Source: Haematococcus lacustris (Eukaryota > Chlorophyta > Chlorophyceae > Chlamydomonadales > Haematococcaceae). Taken from it: a DNA stretch of 64,000 bases. The position numbers and the translations under genes are program-made. The stretch lies in assembly GCA_030144725.1 (NCBI GenBank), contig JASKMD010000012.1, positions 12,082,621-12,146,620 of the forward strand. The letters run 5' to 3'. The notes under the pieces were generated by a model. It did not search any database and was not told the origin of the DNA. It was given only the letters and a program-made list of their open reading frames with translations. This document shows positions 1 to 10,084 of this stretch, in pieces; position 1 is the first letter of the stretch, and each line of letters starts with the position of its first letter.

Positions 1-877
1 ATGTGACCGAGAGATGTGACCTTTTGCACCGGAGCCGCAGCGAGAGCTGGGTTAGGCTGGGCTGTTTCTCCAGGGCATCGCTGTTTGACGTCCCGTTGCC
101 AATGTCCCGTTGCCGCTTCTGCGTCGCCACCTAAGCCGCAGGAGCTGATGAAGAGGACAAATGCCCAGGAGATGGTCCTCGTCCGTATTGTTGCTGAGGG
201 CGCATCAGCTGAGGGCGCATCAGCTGTTTGACGAGCACCGCAATTTCAACGCGGAGCAGTGCCATAGAGAGTTGTAGCCCCCCGGAGCATACTTAGCTAG
301 TCCCGCTAGTGCGGAGAGTGCTTGACTAGTTAGCCTGATAAGCCCCGCAGCCTGACTTGCACAACTGCACTGACTTGCACGACTGACTTGCACGGCGCAC
401 TTTGTGCACTTGCGCCTGCGATGCTTGACGCCATCATACCTGCCACCATCCCAGCTAACGGGACAATTGCGTCCTTGTTCCCATACCATATGAAAAGATC
501 GCCCCCAGAGCTACAGCCAACCCCCAAAGCTACAGCCGACCAGCCATGGCCTGCTCCAAGCACATTTACATCATAGTGAAACACCAGCCGAGCACTGTAG
601 CTCTGCGTGTAGCTTTGGTTCGCGGGAAGGCTGCGTGTGTGCATTGGTTCGAACATTGGGGTCGCGGTGCGGAGCGAGACCTGGCGGTCGTGTTAAACAT
701 TTGTTAAACATTCTCCCTTTGTTTCACTTGTTAAACTTGTTTAACAAACCGGGTCATGCTCGACTGCTGCCTCTACTTCCGCTGTAACCGCTGCTGCTGC
801 TGCTATCCATGTTGCTGGGCAGCTCGTGTGTAGATCAATGAAGGCGTAGGTGGCGGCTGGAAAGTGGACTTCCATGC
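1..877. other. Unassigned sequence upstream of the LINE fragment
   Basis: I see no convincing gene here. Near 690-755 there is a cluster of GTTAAA-type motifs, and a similar cluster occurs at 34600-34815 next to hAT-type sequence, so both may be old mobile-element flanks. No reverse transcriptase motif is present in any frame, which matters because the LINE downstream lacks one. Confidence 0.4.
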
Positions 878-971
878 ATCTCTTTTCTCTTTTCTCCGTC
901 CATTGGAAACGCGTTTGAATTCATGCACATGGGCGATCTCTTTTCTCTTTTCTCCGTCCATTGGAAACGCG
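878..971. repeat. Pair of 36-bp direct repeats
   Basis: Copies at 878-913 and 936-971 match over 36 bases (TCTTTTCTCTTTTCTCCGTC followed by CATTGGAAACGCG) and are 22 bases apart. They lie just upstream of the truncated LINE. They could be a local duplication at its insertion point. Confidence 0.8.
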
Positions 972-1043
972 CCGTAACAACCGTCATGACAAAGTAAGAC
1001 ATGACAAACCCAGATCTCGCATGCAGGGCTGGGAAAGATCTGC

Positions 1044-2579
1044 ATGCGCATTTCAAAACACATTCTGGTTTCAAAGCAGGACTGTAACATATACGACAGA
1101 GCCGTCAACCAATGCGTCAAGAAAAAGCTGAGGCTACCGTTAGGCACAACCAATGCCGTCATCAGGGAGGACATAGACAAGCTCGGCCTAGGCATCAGCT
1201 CCACAGCCCAGGAGTATCATGCAAGGAACACCACAGCCCTCATACATAGCCTCCAATCTGCGGATGACACACATGCCCACATAACCAGGAGCATGCTCCA
1301 CAAACAGATCACTTGGCTCTACGCTCAAGCTGCCAAGCACGGACACCGCATGATCAATATGCTGCAACACACCCTTCGTGCCAGGCAACTCCTCCATGCG
1401 ACCACAGCCCAGCTCAAGGCCACACACCAAGGAGAGGAATTGTACCCTAAGGAAACCAAACTACTTGGGCAGCTCATCACACAGGACAACAGCCCCCTCC
1501 CACATGACATAGTCAACGCAAGCATCACATGCCTCAAGAGCCTTGGAATCAAGCATGCGTATGAGCTCCAACAAGCCATTGCCGAAGACACATACATCAT
1601 ATCGGGAAAGATGTTGAAGGACCGCTTCGGCAACAAGGTCAAGCAAAAACACTACATCGCCCTCAACAAGCTGGCGGCCATGGCGTCCCGGGATGAGTGC
1701 CCGACCGCGATAGAAGCGAAAGCCATTGCAGACACACGCGACACCACCTTAAACCTGCCCGCTGCACAAAGAAAGATCAAGCATTGGGCCGCGGGCCTGA
1801 CAGAACTCGCACCCATCGTAGCCGAGGAGGACAGTAAACACCGCTACGCTGACATCAGGTCCTACGCGGTAGCCAAGCAGCCTCCCACACAGCCACCCGC
1901 ACAGGAACCCACTGCGGAATGTGCCCATCAACCCGACGACACCCGACGGCGCAGCTCTAGGCTTAGAAACAAAGCCCTCAACCCACCACCCGCGACCCCA
2001 CAACCTAAACCACCGCCCAAGATCGGCAGTAAGAGACAAGCAGACGACAGACACATCCAGACCATACCAGAGGATGTGATACACATACCCATCATGACCC
2101 TAGATAGCCTCCCCAGCTGGAAAGCTAATGCCGCGTGCGAACGCAATGCCAAGGAACTAGGGATCACGCTAGGAGCCATGTATGATCACCAAGAATCCAT
2201 CACCAAGATTGATGGATGGCACTGGAACGGCATTAACAAAGAAAGCTACTACAACGTGCATTGGGGACCCACCATTATAGAGAAATGGGCACTCCAGATG
2301 TGCAAGGAAGAAGGCTACACGCCCATGCACACAGAAGACATCAGCAGAGCAGATGCCAAACATGTATGCACTTGTGAACTATGTTGGGAACCTATAGGGG
2401 ATAGCCCAATGTGCAACAACTGCATGAGAGCCTACCACCCAGCCTGCCTAGCTCAGACAGGCCTTGCTGGGACGACTACCAATAACCATTGGCTCTGTCC
2501 CGTCTGCGCACACGGCTCGGACGACCTCAAAGGCGCCATGAAGCAATCAGCGGCAACTGACCTGCTGAAGGTCCACTGA
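1044..2579 (+). pseudogene. LINE polyprotein, first open part: post-RT segment and PHD finger
   Basis: 511 codons from the first ATG, but the frame is already open from 1005 and this ATG is probably internal to the original protein. The first ~80 residues (for example RLPLGTTN, then KLGLGISS) resemble the thumb/connection segment that follows reverse transcriptase in LINEs. Residues 444-488 form a C4HC3 PHD finger: C444-x2-C447, C457-x2-C460, H465-x2-C468, C485-x2-C488, with the usual Trp before the last pair. PHD fingers read histone H3 tails, so a chromatin-targeting role is an inference. The frame stops at TGA 2577-2579 and continues in the same frame without another stop for about 870 codons, so the TGA looks like a nonsense mutation (CGA to TGA is the simplest) or, less likely, a readthrough site. 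Confidence 0.65.
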
Positions 2580-5201
2580 CACCCCACAACCGAACCCAAT
2601 GCGCTCATCCAAGCGCACTTAGACTACACCGCCAAGCAAAAGGAGTACGACGCGGAGAACAATAGGAGGCAAGGGACGGGACGCCCACCACCCGACGCGG
2701 GCCTCCCAGGTCACACCCGGCAGGGCCTACCCGACCCCCACACATGGCTGCCCCGCTGTATCGACCTGCACTCAAAGGCCACCTTCCAAGTCTCGCCCGT
2801 CAACCCGCAGACTGACATCGTAGGAACGGGGAGATGCGAAACCACCATCCAGCAACACGCCCACATCATCACACCAGCCACGAGTGAAGGGAGCCAGGGA
2901 CCCACCCTGCCCCAATACAGCCTCCCCACACATGTGATAGCCCACGACGAGGCAGGACGCACAGTGGGCCTGCTCACTAATAGCAAACAGCAAGACCTCG
3001 CCACGTGGCTGCAACACACCCCACACCCAAGGGATCATGCCACCGAGCTGGTAGCCCTCTTACGTAGGCACGACACACAAAACACCCCCCAACCCATTCA
3101 AGCAGCACAAGACCAAGCCATCTCTACCCTCTACACCACTAACCACTTCCCCAGCACGGTCCAGAGATGTGCAAACCCACTCACAGTCAGGGCTGAAACC
3201 ACAACTTACTGGAGCCCAGACATCAATGACACAGCCTATGGAGCACACCACAACTGTCTCCTTGTCAGACACACAGGGCTCTCCACATGGAACGTGCCAG
3301 CAGAAGATGCCATAGCCCTGAAATGCATTAGACATGCCATACACTCTGCCACACAAGAGGAGGCTATGGCCACCATCCTACTCATTCCTGGCAAGAAAGG
3401 CATCTCGTACCCAAAACACATAGACATGCTGAGAAGCTACCCAGAGTACTGCCAACACATAGCCACCATTCCTCTCAACAAACCCAACGCAGCCGTCAAG
3501 TCTGACAAGCATGCCAAGCTCATCACCTACATCGTTTGGAACCGGGCTGGGCAACAGCTCGTCACACATGGGAACCCACAGGGCTGGCTGGCCAACACAG
3601 CCACTGCACTCCACCCACGACTAAGGACACATCCGGCCCTGGCAAAGCCCTCACAACATAATCAGCCCACCCCGCTGCCAAGCGGCCACCACAAACACCG
3701 AGGCCTACCAGCAGACCATGAGCTCCCCTCCACGGGGCATACACGCCAAACTAACCAGCCTGCCTTCCAGCCCACCACCCACACACACAGAGCCATATCA
3801 GAGTGGAAGAAGGTGACATACACGGACGGAAGCTGCATCAAAGGCACCGAGGGGGCATCAGTGGGAGCAGGAGTATACACACCGGCCAGCGACGACCGGA
3901 TCACCATTGCCCTAACCGGCGACACCACCATTAATAGAGCAGAGCTCATAGCTATTCTCTCAGCGCTGCAGGTGGGGGCCAAGCGCATCGCCACCGACAG
4001 CCTCTGCTCACTCTACCAGATTCGCAGGGCACTCGCCAACCCGATGTCGCTCCGCACGCACCGCCACAAAGACATACTGGCAGAGATAGCCACTATCCTG
4101 ACTAACAGCCAGGACACGGTACACTTCTTCAAAGTCCGCGCCCACTCCGGCATCATCGGAAACGAGGGAGCTGATGCACTGGCCAAGCACGCAGCGAGGC
4201 ACCCAGAGCAAGCCACAACGCGGGGCCCCAGCCCGCCCAGGCACATCGAGCAACACGCTTGGCTGAGCACAACAAGCGATCTCAACGTCACCACCCCGCT
4301 GCCAGACTGCCGCCACAGCGTACGCGCGCACATGAGCAACAAACACAAACTCGGCCTCGCCAACCAAGAGAGCATCTACTACCAGATGTCACGGGAAATC
4401 GCCAAGGTAGCGGCGAAAGGCTCCTGCGAAAGAGTGATGACCGACGCGGGCATTCCAACAGAGGCGCAGAGGACCGCCCTACTCTATCGGACGGGTGGGC
4501 TCTACAACCAGAAACTGGCCATGCGCTGGGGAAAGGCGGCGGATGACCGGTGCCCGCTATGCGGGGAGGCCGACAGCGCGACACACCTACTCTCGGGCTG
4601 CAGCCGCACCGCAGGTCTAGTACAGGAACGACACAACGGGGCGGGGCGCCTAATCATGAAAGCTATCAGCAAGGGAGCCCAAGGAGGGTGCATCAAGTTC
4701 GCGGACATCGGCAGCCACGAACGAGGCGAGACGGAAGGCATCGACCTACCTAGCGCCACGCTACGCAAGGCTCTAGAAGACCTGAGCCTCTCAGCCAGGG
4801 ACACCAACATGACCACCCGCCCGGACATCATCATGATCAACAACACGAAGAAAAGGAAGCAGGGATCGAACGAGTTAACCAAACATGTCACCCTGCTGGA
4901 AATCAAGTACTGTGCTGACTCGAGATGGGCCGAACAGCTAGACAACGCTACCACACAACACGCTGCCATGGCAGAAGCCATCATAGCAGCAGGACACACA
5001 GTCACAATCAGACCCATTTTACTGGGAATAGGCGGCATCACTTACAACGCACATACCAAGATACACATGGAAGCCATAGGCATCACGCAAACCAACACCA
5101 CTAAACTGCTAAATAAACTGACTAGACATGCGGTCATAAGCTCACATAGCATAGCCAGAACCAGCTACAGACTCAGGGCAGGTGTCAAGGATGGGGGCTG
5201 A
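2580..5201 (+). pseudogene. LINE polyprotein, second open part: RNase H, CCHC knuckle, PD-(D/E)XK endonuclease
   Basis: Same frame as the preceding part, with no ATG after the TGA before well-conserved sequence, so it is a continuation and not a separate gene. A block at about 3160-3600 (around TTTYWSPD) is not assignable by eye. RNase H type I is complete: D (YTDGS, nt 3825), E (NRAEL, nt 3942), D (TDSL, nt 3996), and a final H and D (AHSGI, then GADALAK, nt 4173). A CX2CX7HX4C knuckle (CPLCG...HLLSGC) lies at 4551-4601. RPD at 4818-4826 and EIK at 4899-4907 give PD-X25-ExK, the restriction-like endonuclease signature of R2/CRE/Dualen-type LINEs. All visible catalytic residues are kept, so the copy is young despite its TGA and lost RT. 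Confidence 0.7.
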
Positions 5202-5320
5202 AGGGGTTCTCCACATCCAGGTTAGGTGGTGGGAGCAGGCCGCGCCCCAGGCGGAAGCTCCTCCCTTAATACACGCCGGCTCCGCCGGAGTAGTCTTCTT
5301 CTTCTTCTTCACACGTGCAG

Positions 5321-5640
5321 CATGCAAGGATGCTAGGATGCAAGGATGGCATGGAGCATAGCTGGTTGGGGGAGGGCTGGCAACGGGTGTATTGAAACGT
5401 TGTGTTTCCCCTCCCCAGCAGCCCCCTCCCACTCACAAGTGAGATTCCACTGTATCTAAGTGTTCCCGCCGCGCCGACGATAAGGGGGAGGGCAGGTGTG
5501 GGTCGACCTGAGGGTAGCCTCCAGGCTGCTGTAGGGCACCACATTGCCAACACCTGCAAAACAATAGACACATTACAAACGTTGTATGCCACTTCATAGG
5601 CACCTGACACACAGCTTCAACCACAGCCCTTACTACTTAC
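5321..5640. other. Unassigned spacer
   Basis: This holds short tandem GCAAGGATG-like words near 5320-5350 and otherwise unremarkable sequence. I see no supported gene. Confidence 0.3.
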
Positions 5641-5870
5641 TTGTGGGCAGTGAAGGTGGGAGGGGGCTGTTGTGGCTGCTGGGGAGGGGTTGGAAGAGAG
5701 GGTCGGGGAGGGGGCAGTGGGGGAGGGTGGGGAGGGTGGGGTGGGGAGGGGTGGGGAGGGAGGAGGTGGGGTGAGGTGGGGTGGGGAGGGAGGGAGGAGG
5801 GGGGGGAGGGAGAAGGGGGGAGGAGGAGGTGGCTGCCTGGGTGGGGAGGGAGGAGGGGGTTGTTGCTTCT
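5641..5870. repeat. Purine-rich (GGGGA/GGGGT) low-complexity tract
   Basis: Plus strand is almost entirely G with scattered A and T (GGGAGGGTGGGGAGG patterns). Long open frames on both strands across it are artefacts of composition. The tract could form G-quadruplexes. Confidence 0.8.
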
Positions 5871-6104
5871 GGTGCATCGTGACGCAATCTCTATGCGCCA
5901 GGGGGGCAAGCCCTGCACGTTGGCATGCATCTACCACGCAGCCCATCAGCACACTAGCGCGGCCAAAGACAATCCGGCAGCGGCCGTGGCACGCATCCTC
6001 CCCCACTCTCTCAAAAGTCACAAACCCATTCTTATTCTTGGCTGCAGTCGTGAATCCACAAAGAGCACACCGTTTAGCATCTGGCTCATTACTTGCAGCC
6101 CGGT

Positions 6105-6810
6105 GATGGAGATAAGGGTGATTTACTGATGGCATCCTGCACACACAACCACAAAGACACACCACATGGCACACACCACAAAACATGCTTATTAATTAGT
6201 TCTAATTGATCAAATCTTAAGGCTCACGACAGTTGTGTGCTTCCCTCAGCTGTTCATGCCTGTCATGCGCTTCACAAGTGTTCACACGAACATCAAACTG
6301 ACCTACACAAGGTGAGGTAAATTACAACCTTACTCACCTCTTGCTCACTGTTTTCAAGAGCTGATTCCCTTGCTGCACTCCTGCTTGGAAGAGCCTTGGG
6401 CTGCTGTGGGTTTGATGCTGATCCTCACAACAGCCAAGCACCTGTGGAGGTCAGCAGGTTTGGTTGCATGTGTTGACATTGTATGCAAAACGCACTAAGA
6501 AACAGCACCCCGTGCTTACCTAAGATGTATTCGCGAGTTGCCCAGTCCAACGGCAGCAAAGGCTGCTCGGCACGGAAATGCTTCCGGCCACCAATCCGCC
6601 TCTCCTGTTGCGACACGCATATAAACAGATGGAGAATGACATTGCGAAGCTAATCAAGTCGTCGACACAATGCAGTACAATCGACAAAAGAGGGCCTAAC
6701 CTGCTAGCGACACCGTTGTGAGATGTAGAGGCTAACGGTGAAAGAATTACATGGAACGGATCAAAGACGGTGTCAAAAAGTGAATTGCGGGGTTAATGGC
6801 GGGGGTGACC
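6105..6810. repeat. Dispersed repeat, copy 1 (partner at 46709-47411)
   Basis: About 700 bp, from the GATGGAGATAAGGGTGATTT region to GGCGGGGGTGACC, matches 46709-47411 closely over its whole length in the same orientation. On the minus strand both copies share a 60-residue open stretch (core RAEQPLLPLDWATREYI) ending at a good donor (CTTAC on plus, 6516-6520), so an exon of a former element gene is likely. In this copy it runs directly into a Fanzor C-terminus and a hairpin; in the other copy it runs into a decayed form of the same hairpin end. I infer that it is part of a Fanzor-associated transposon. Confidence 0.8.
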
Positions 6811-6930
6811 AGCAGCTGGCTGGGCCGCCCCGCCATGCCTAACCCAGGCCGACCAGGCCAGGAGTGGGTGCAAGTGCGCGACAGAGGCCTGCTGCGGAAG
6901 TGGCAGCGGCGGCACCAGCGGCAGCGATAG
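6811..6930 (+). pseudogene. Fanzor C-terminal remnant
   Basis: Forty codons ending at TAG 6928-6930. The reading GRPAMPNPGRPGQEW...LLRKW aligns residue by residue with the end of the Fanzor protein at 32873-33065 (NRPAMPKPGQPGQEW...LLRKW). No upstream RuvC exon is present, so this is only the 3' tip of the gene kept with the element's 3' end. It supports a mobile unit defined by its 3' end and not by a whole gene. Confidence 0.75.
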
Positions 6931-6977
6931 TGACATGTGTATCATGCCATGAGCCAAACAAACAAACAATACGATTG

Positions 6978-6992
6978 CCCCTTATAAAGGGG
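6978..6992 (+). other. Terminal hairpin of Fanzor-type element
   Basis: CCCCTT-ATA-AAGGGG is a perfect 6-bp stem, followed by ATGTGTGTG. The same layout (CCCCT, 5-nt loop, AGGGG, then ATGTGTGTG) follows the Fanzor stop codon on the minus strand at 32815-32829. Subterminal hairpins at element ends are typical of IS200/IS605-related transposons. Confidence 0.7.
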
Positions 6993-6999
6993 ATGTGTG

Positions 7000-7790
7000 T
7001 GCGCGAGAGTCACGAATAGGGAAGGGCTCTAGCGAATAGGTTAGGGACACGTAGGGTAGGTCCTGACTCCTAGGTTAGGGACACACACCGGTCTCTCACT
7101 GCTGTGGAGAAGTGTAGGGGCTCCACAGGAGGATAGGGATACAGGGATGTAGGTATATCCATTCAGACATATCTACTGTCACACAGGTAGTTGTATGGCA
7201 GACCTGTGTACTGACTCTCAGGCGTTCCCAACATGGGGTTGGTAATCTTCATGCAACTGCAGCCCATATACTCCATCATTTGATGTAACGTTTGCTGCGT
7301 CTGCTCCATTGCGATATTGCGCGTTCAATGTAAGACCGGATTTGCCATCGGAGTCATTCGATGCGGGCAGCTACATGTGACCCCGGATGTGTCCCAATCA
7401 CAGACCGTGGTTAGCTACACTGGTAAGCTACGTCCTTGGCTATCCGTTAGCGATGCACGACATGTCGGTGGCGCACACCAACGAAGTCCGGCAAACATGG
7501 CTGCGCGAGCTTCCTGATGGTGCAGGCCGCTTGGCGAGGATGTGAGGATTCCCTTAAGTGTATACGGCAGCGCTACATCGCTATAATGGTGGGCGTCAGG
7601 CTAGCAAACCCACCCACCCCTCAACATCTTTGCTGCTTTTTGCCACCGCCGCTGAGCTCCAGCCAAACTCCATACACTCTTGTCCAAGATGACTCTTACA
7701 TGCATCACCAGAACAAAGAAACATAGATATTGGATTTACGCACGATGATTAAGACCACTTCAAAGACACATCAATTGCTGGCTGCAGGTG
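7000..7790. other. Unassigned sequence
   Basis: Near 7010-7090 there are short repeated words (GGTTAGGGACAC twice). I find no supported gene or RNA. Short open frames at 7317-7730 have no recognisable features. Confidence 0.3.
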
Positions 7791-7794
7791 TATG

Positions 7795-8015
7795 ATGAGT
7801 AGGCACCCCCTTCCACCACCCCCTTCCAGTCCACCCAACCCTACTCCCGCCCATCCCCGCCCATCCCATCTCTCCAGCCCTCCTCCCACCCACTCCCTCT
7901 CCCATCTCTCTCGCTCTCCCATCTCTCCAGCTCCCTCTCCCATCTCTCCCATCTCTCCCATCTCCCTAGCCCTCCTCCCACCCACTCCCACTACCTCCCA
8001 CCCCCTCCCACCCCC
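7795..8015. repeat. Pyrimidine-rich CCCATCTCTCC-type microsatellite
   Basis: Plus strand is nearly all C and T with irregular CCCATCTCT and CCCACCCCCT units. Open frames across it reflect composition only. Confidence 0.8.
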
Positions 8016-8291
8016 TGCAAGCCATGGGCAAGAGGCCGACCAAAGCTCTCCGTGCCCATCTGAAGGCGTTGAATAGCTCTCCCCAGGCAGGCCACCGCCA
8101 CTGCCCTAATGGTATGAAGGCTGCGGTGGGCAGGGCACATGCACTCGCGCCGATTAAGGCCGGAAGTCGCCTACGTCATTTCTTCCCGGGAGGCGTACTG
8201 CAGATAGCCCCAGGAAAGGCCGACTCATCGCCGTTGTAATCGTTGAAAAACTCAAAGTTGCTGCGATGTTATAACTATTTGAAAAATCGCC

Positions 8292-8815
8292 CGACCCTGT
8301 ACCGGGTCCTACCGACCCTGTACAGGGTCCTGTGCCACAGGGTTCTGCCGCACGGCTACAGGGTCCTGCGACATTTGATTACAGGGTTCTGCCGCACTGC
8401 TACAGGGTCCTGCGACACATTCTCACAGGGTTCTACCGCACGCCTACAGGGTCCTACGACGCACGTCTACAGGGTCCTGCCGCACGCCTACAGGGTCCTG
8501 CTACATTAGGCTACAGGGTTCTGCCGCACGCCAACAGGGTCCTACGACATTAGTCTACAGGGTTCTGCCGCACGCCTACAGGGTCCTACGACACACGTAT
8601 ACAGGGTTCTGCCGCACGGCTACAGGGTTCTGCGACACATTCTTACAGGGTTGTGCCGCACGGCTACAGGGTCGTACGATACACGTCTACAGGGTTCTGC
8701 CGCACGGCTACAGGGTCCTACCACATATTCTCACAGGGTCCCGCCGCACGGCTACAGGGTCCTACGACACATGTCCACAGGGTCCTGCCGCACGGCTACA
8801 GGGTTCTGCCACAAC
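8292..8815 (+). repeat. Minisatellite with CTACAGGGTCCTG core (array A)
   Basis: About 24 copies of a ~21-bp unit CTACAGGGTYCTGCCGCACG alternate with a CTRCGACAY variant, giving a ~42-bp higher-order period. The array opens with a 16-bp perfect palindrome GACCCTGTACAGGGTC at 8314-8329. The core is the reverse complement of the core of the array at 13075-14265. Confidence 0.9.
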
Positions 8816-9085
8816 GTATGCAACGACGCCCGAACACCTCGCAACACCACAACAAACGGCATGTATTGCTGGTGCTAAGCACATGCATTGATGGAAGGTA
8901 ACAACACCACACAACAACACCACACAACATCACTACAACAACAACACAACGACTCATGCCTTGCTCACCACATATGTCATGTGCACAACCACAAGGACTG
9001 GCTGCACCTCATTGCTATGGGCTAACACCTTATCTCGGGACTGCTAAGCACTTTGCCTTGCTGCCTATGCCCCATGGCACCAAAT
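8815..9085. repeat. Dispersed repeat (partner at about 46105-46395)
   Basis: About 270 bp, from the CGAACACCTCGCAACACCAC region through GGGACTGCTAAGCACTTTGC and GCCTATGCCCCATGG, matches 46105-46395 with substitutions and small gaps. Both copies end at the word CAAATCAGGCTGGGCT and run straight into a pentanucleotide satellite. It contains no convincing coding frame. Confidence 0.8.
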
Positions 9086-9412
9086 CAGGCTGGGCTAGGC
9101 TAGGCTGGGCTAGCCTGGGGTAGGCTAGGCTAGGGTAGGCTAGGGTAGGCTAGCCTAGGCAAGGCTAGCCTGGGTAGGCTAGGCTAGGCTAGCCTGGGGT
9201 AGGCTAGGCTAGGGTAGGCTAGGGTAGGCTAGGCTAGGCAAGGCTAGCCTGGGGTAGGCTAGGCTAGGCTAGGCTGGGGTAGGCTAGGCTAGGCTAGGCT
9301 AGGCTGGGGTAGGCTAGGCTAGGGTAGGCTAGGGTAGGCTAGCCTAGGCAAGGCTAGCCTGGGGTAGGCTAGGCTAGGCTAGGCTGGGGTAGGCTAGGCT
9401 AGGCTTGGCTCC
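9085..9412 (+). repeat. (TAGGC)n satellite
   Basis: Pentamer TAGGC with GGGTAGGC and GCCTAGGCAAGGC interruptions, and some higher-order periodicity. It begins directly after the dispersed repeat. The homologous site at 46395 carries a (GGGCT)n version. Confidence 0.9.
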
Positions 9413-9572
9413 AGGTTGCCCACTCCAGGTTGCCCGCTCCAGGCTGCCCGCTTCAGGCTGCCCGCTCTAGGCTGCCCGCTCTAGGCTGCCCGCTCCAGGC
9501 TGCCCGCTCCAGGCTGCCCGCTCCAGGCTGCCCACTCCGGGCTGCCCGCTCCAGGCTGCCCGCTCCAGGCTG
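9413..9572 (+). repeat. 14-bp minisatellite GGCTGCCCGCTCCA
   Basis: About eleven near-identical 14-bp units, giving open frames on both strands through lack of stop codons. Not considered coding. Confidence 0.9.
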
Positions 9573-9722
9573 CTACGCCAAGGGCTGCTGGGTGCCATTG
9601 GGTGGGGGAGAGGAGAGAAGAGGGGAGGAGGGGAGGAGGGGAGGAGGGTAGGTAGGTGGCAGACTCGGAAGTGGTGGTGGTGGGCTTGGGCAGGGAAGGG
9701 GGAAGGGGGCAAGGGGCAGCAG

Positions 9723-9830
9723 TGTGACCATCAGACCTGCGGCAGCAAGAGGCATCCTTGCATTTAGGCTTGGCATTGGGGACCACTCATGTGCAAGGAC
9801 TGGCCACTTACAGTTATGCTCCGTGTCACG
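9723..9830 (-). repeat. ~100-bp dispersed repeat unit, copy 1 of 3
   Basis: This shares the pattern TGTGACCATCAGACCTGC, then a few tens of bases, then GGCCACTTACAGTTATG with 11147-11255 and 11835-11925. On the minus strand it has a splice-acceptor-like CTGCAG and coding-like stretches, so it may be an exon of a degraded repetitive element. A related piece lies near 36950-37000. Confidence 0.5.
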
Positions 9831-9893
9831 CCGCCGGGGTAGGGTACGGGGTACGGGGTACGGGGAGGGTACAGTACTTGCTGGCTCCTTGTT

Positions 9894-10045
9894 TGTTGCT
9901 GCTCTACCGCCTTGCTTGCAATCATCCAGGCCATGCTACACCTGCCATGCTCCAGCTGTCGACAACTGCAAGCAGACATCAGCCAGCAAGCATGTGCACT
10001 CACCGGAAGTCCTGGCTGTCGCTCCAAGCGCCTCCTACCTCCTGC
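9894..10045 (-). repeat. Dispersed repeat related to 36681-36925 and 38994-39238
   Basis: The sequence from CTTGCTTGCAATCAT to CTGGCTGTCGCTCCAAGCGC matches the two longer copies, but lacks about 105 bp that in those copies lie between GCCAGCAAG and TGCACTCAC. Read on the minus strand, the difference falls inside a GTGAG...TTGCAG interval, that is, inside a likely intron. Confidence 0.6.
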
Positions 10046-10084
10046 TCTTGGCTGCTGCTCTTGCTTACTGCTCATGGCTGCAGG

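Larger units (their letters stand above)
1005..5320 (+). mobile_element. 5'-truncated LINE (non-LTR retrotransposon) with restriction-like endonuclease
   Basis: One reading frame is open from 1005 to 5201 except for a TGA at 2577-2579. Domain order is post-RT segment, PHD finger, an unassigned block, RNase H, CCHC knuckle, then a PD-(D/E)XK motif, as expected for the 3' two thirds of an RLE-type LINE. The RT and everything upstream are missing, typical of 5' truncation during target-primed reverse transcription. A short GC hairpin near 5276 and a (CTT)n run around 5292-5310 follow the frame and may be the 3' tail. The exact ends are not determined. Confidence 0.75.

Noticed and set aside
1044..5201. 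A novel RT-less PHD/RNase H/endonuclease host protein
   Set aside because: The N-terminal part resembles the segment that follows RT in LINEs, so 5' truncation of an ordinary RLE-type LINE explains the missing RT better.
5617..6186. Minus-strand frame with a CALCGFTT start and Cys/His residues
   Set aside because: Half of it is the purine tract in translation, and the rest lies only partly within the dispersed repeat; too little to call a zinc-finger protein.
8024..8239. 71-aa basic frame starting MGKRPTKALRAHLKAL
   Set aside because: It has an ATG and a basic composition, but no homology I recognise and no splice or promoter context; equally likely by chance next to satellites.
8292..8815. 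CRISPR-like array of ~21-bp repeats
   Set aside because: There are no unique spacers of constant length; the units are contiguous minisatellite variants in a eukaryotic genome.
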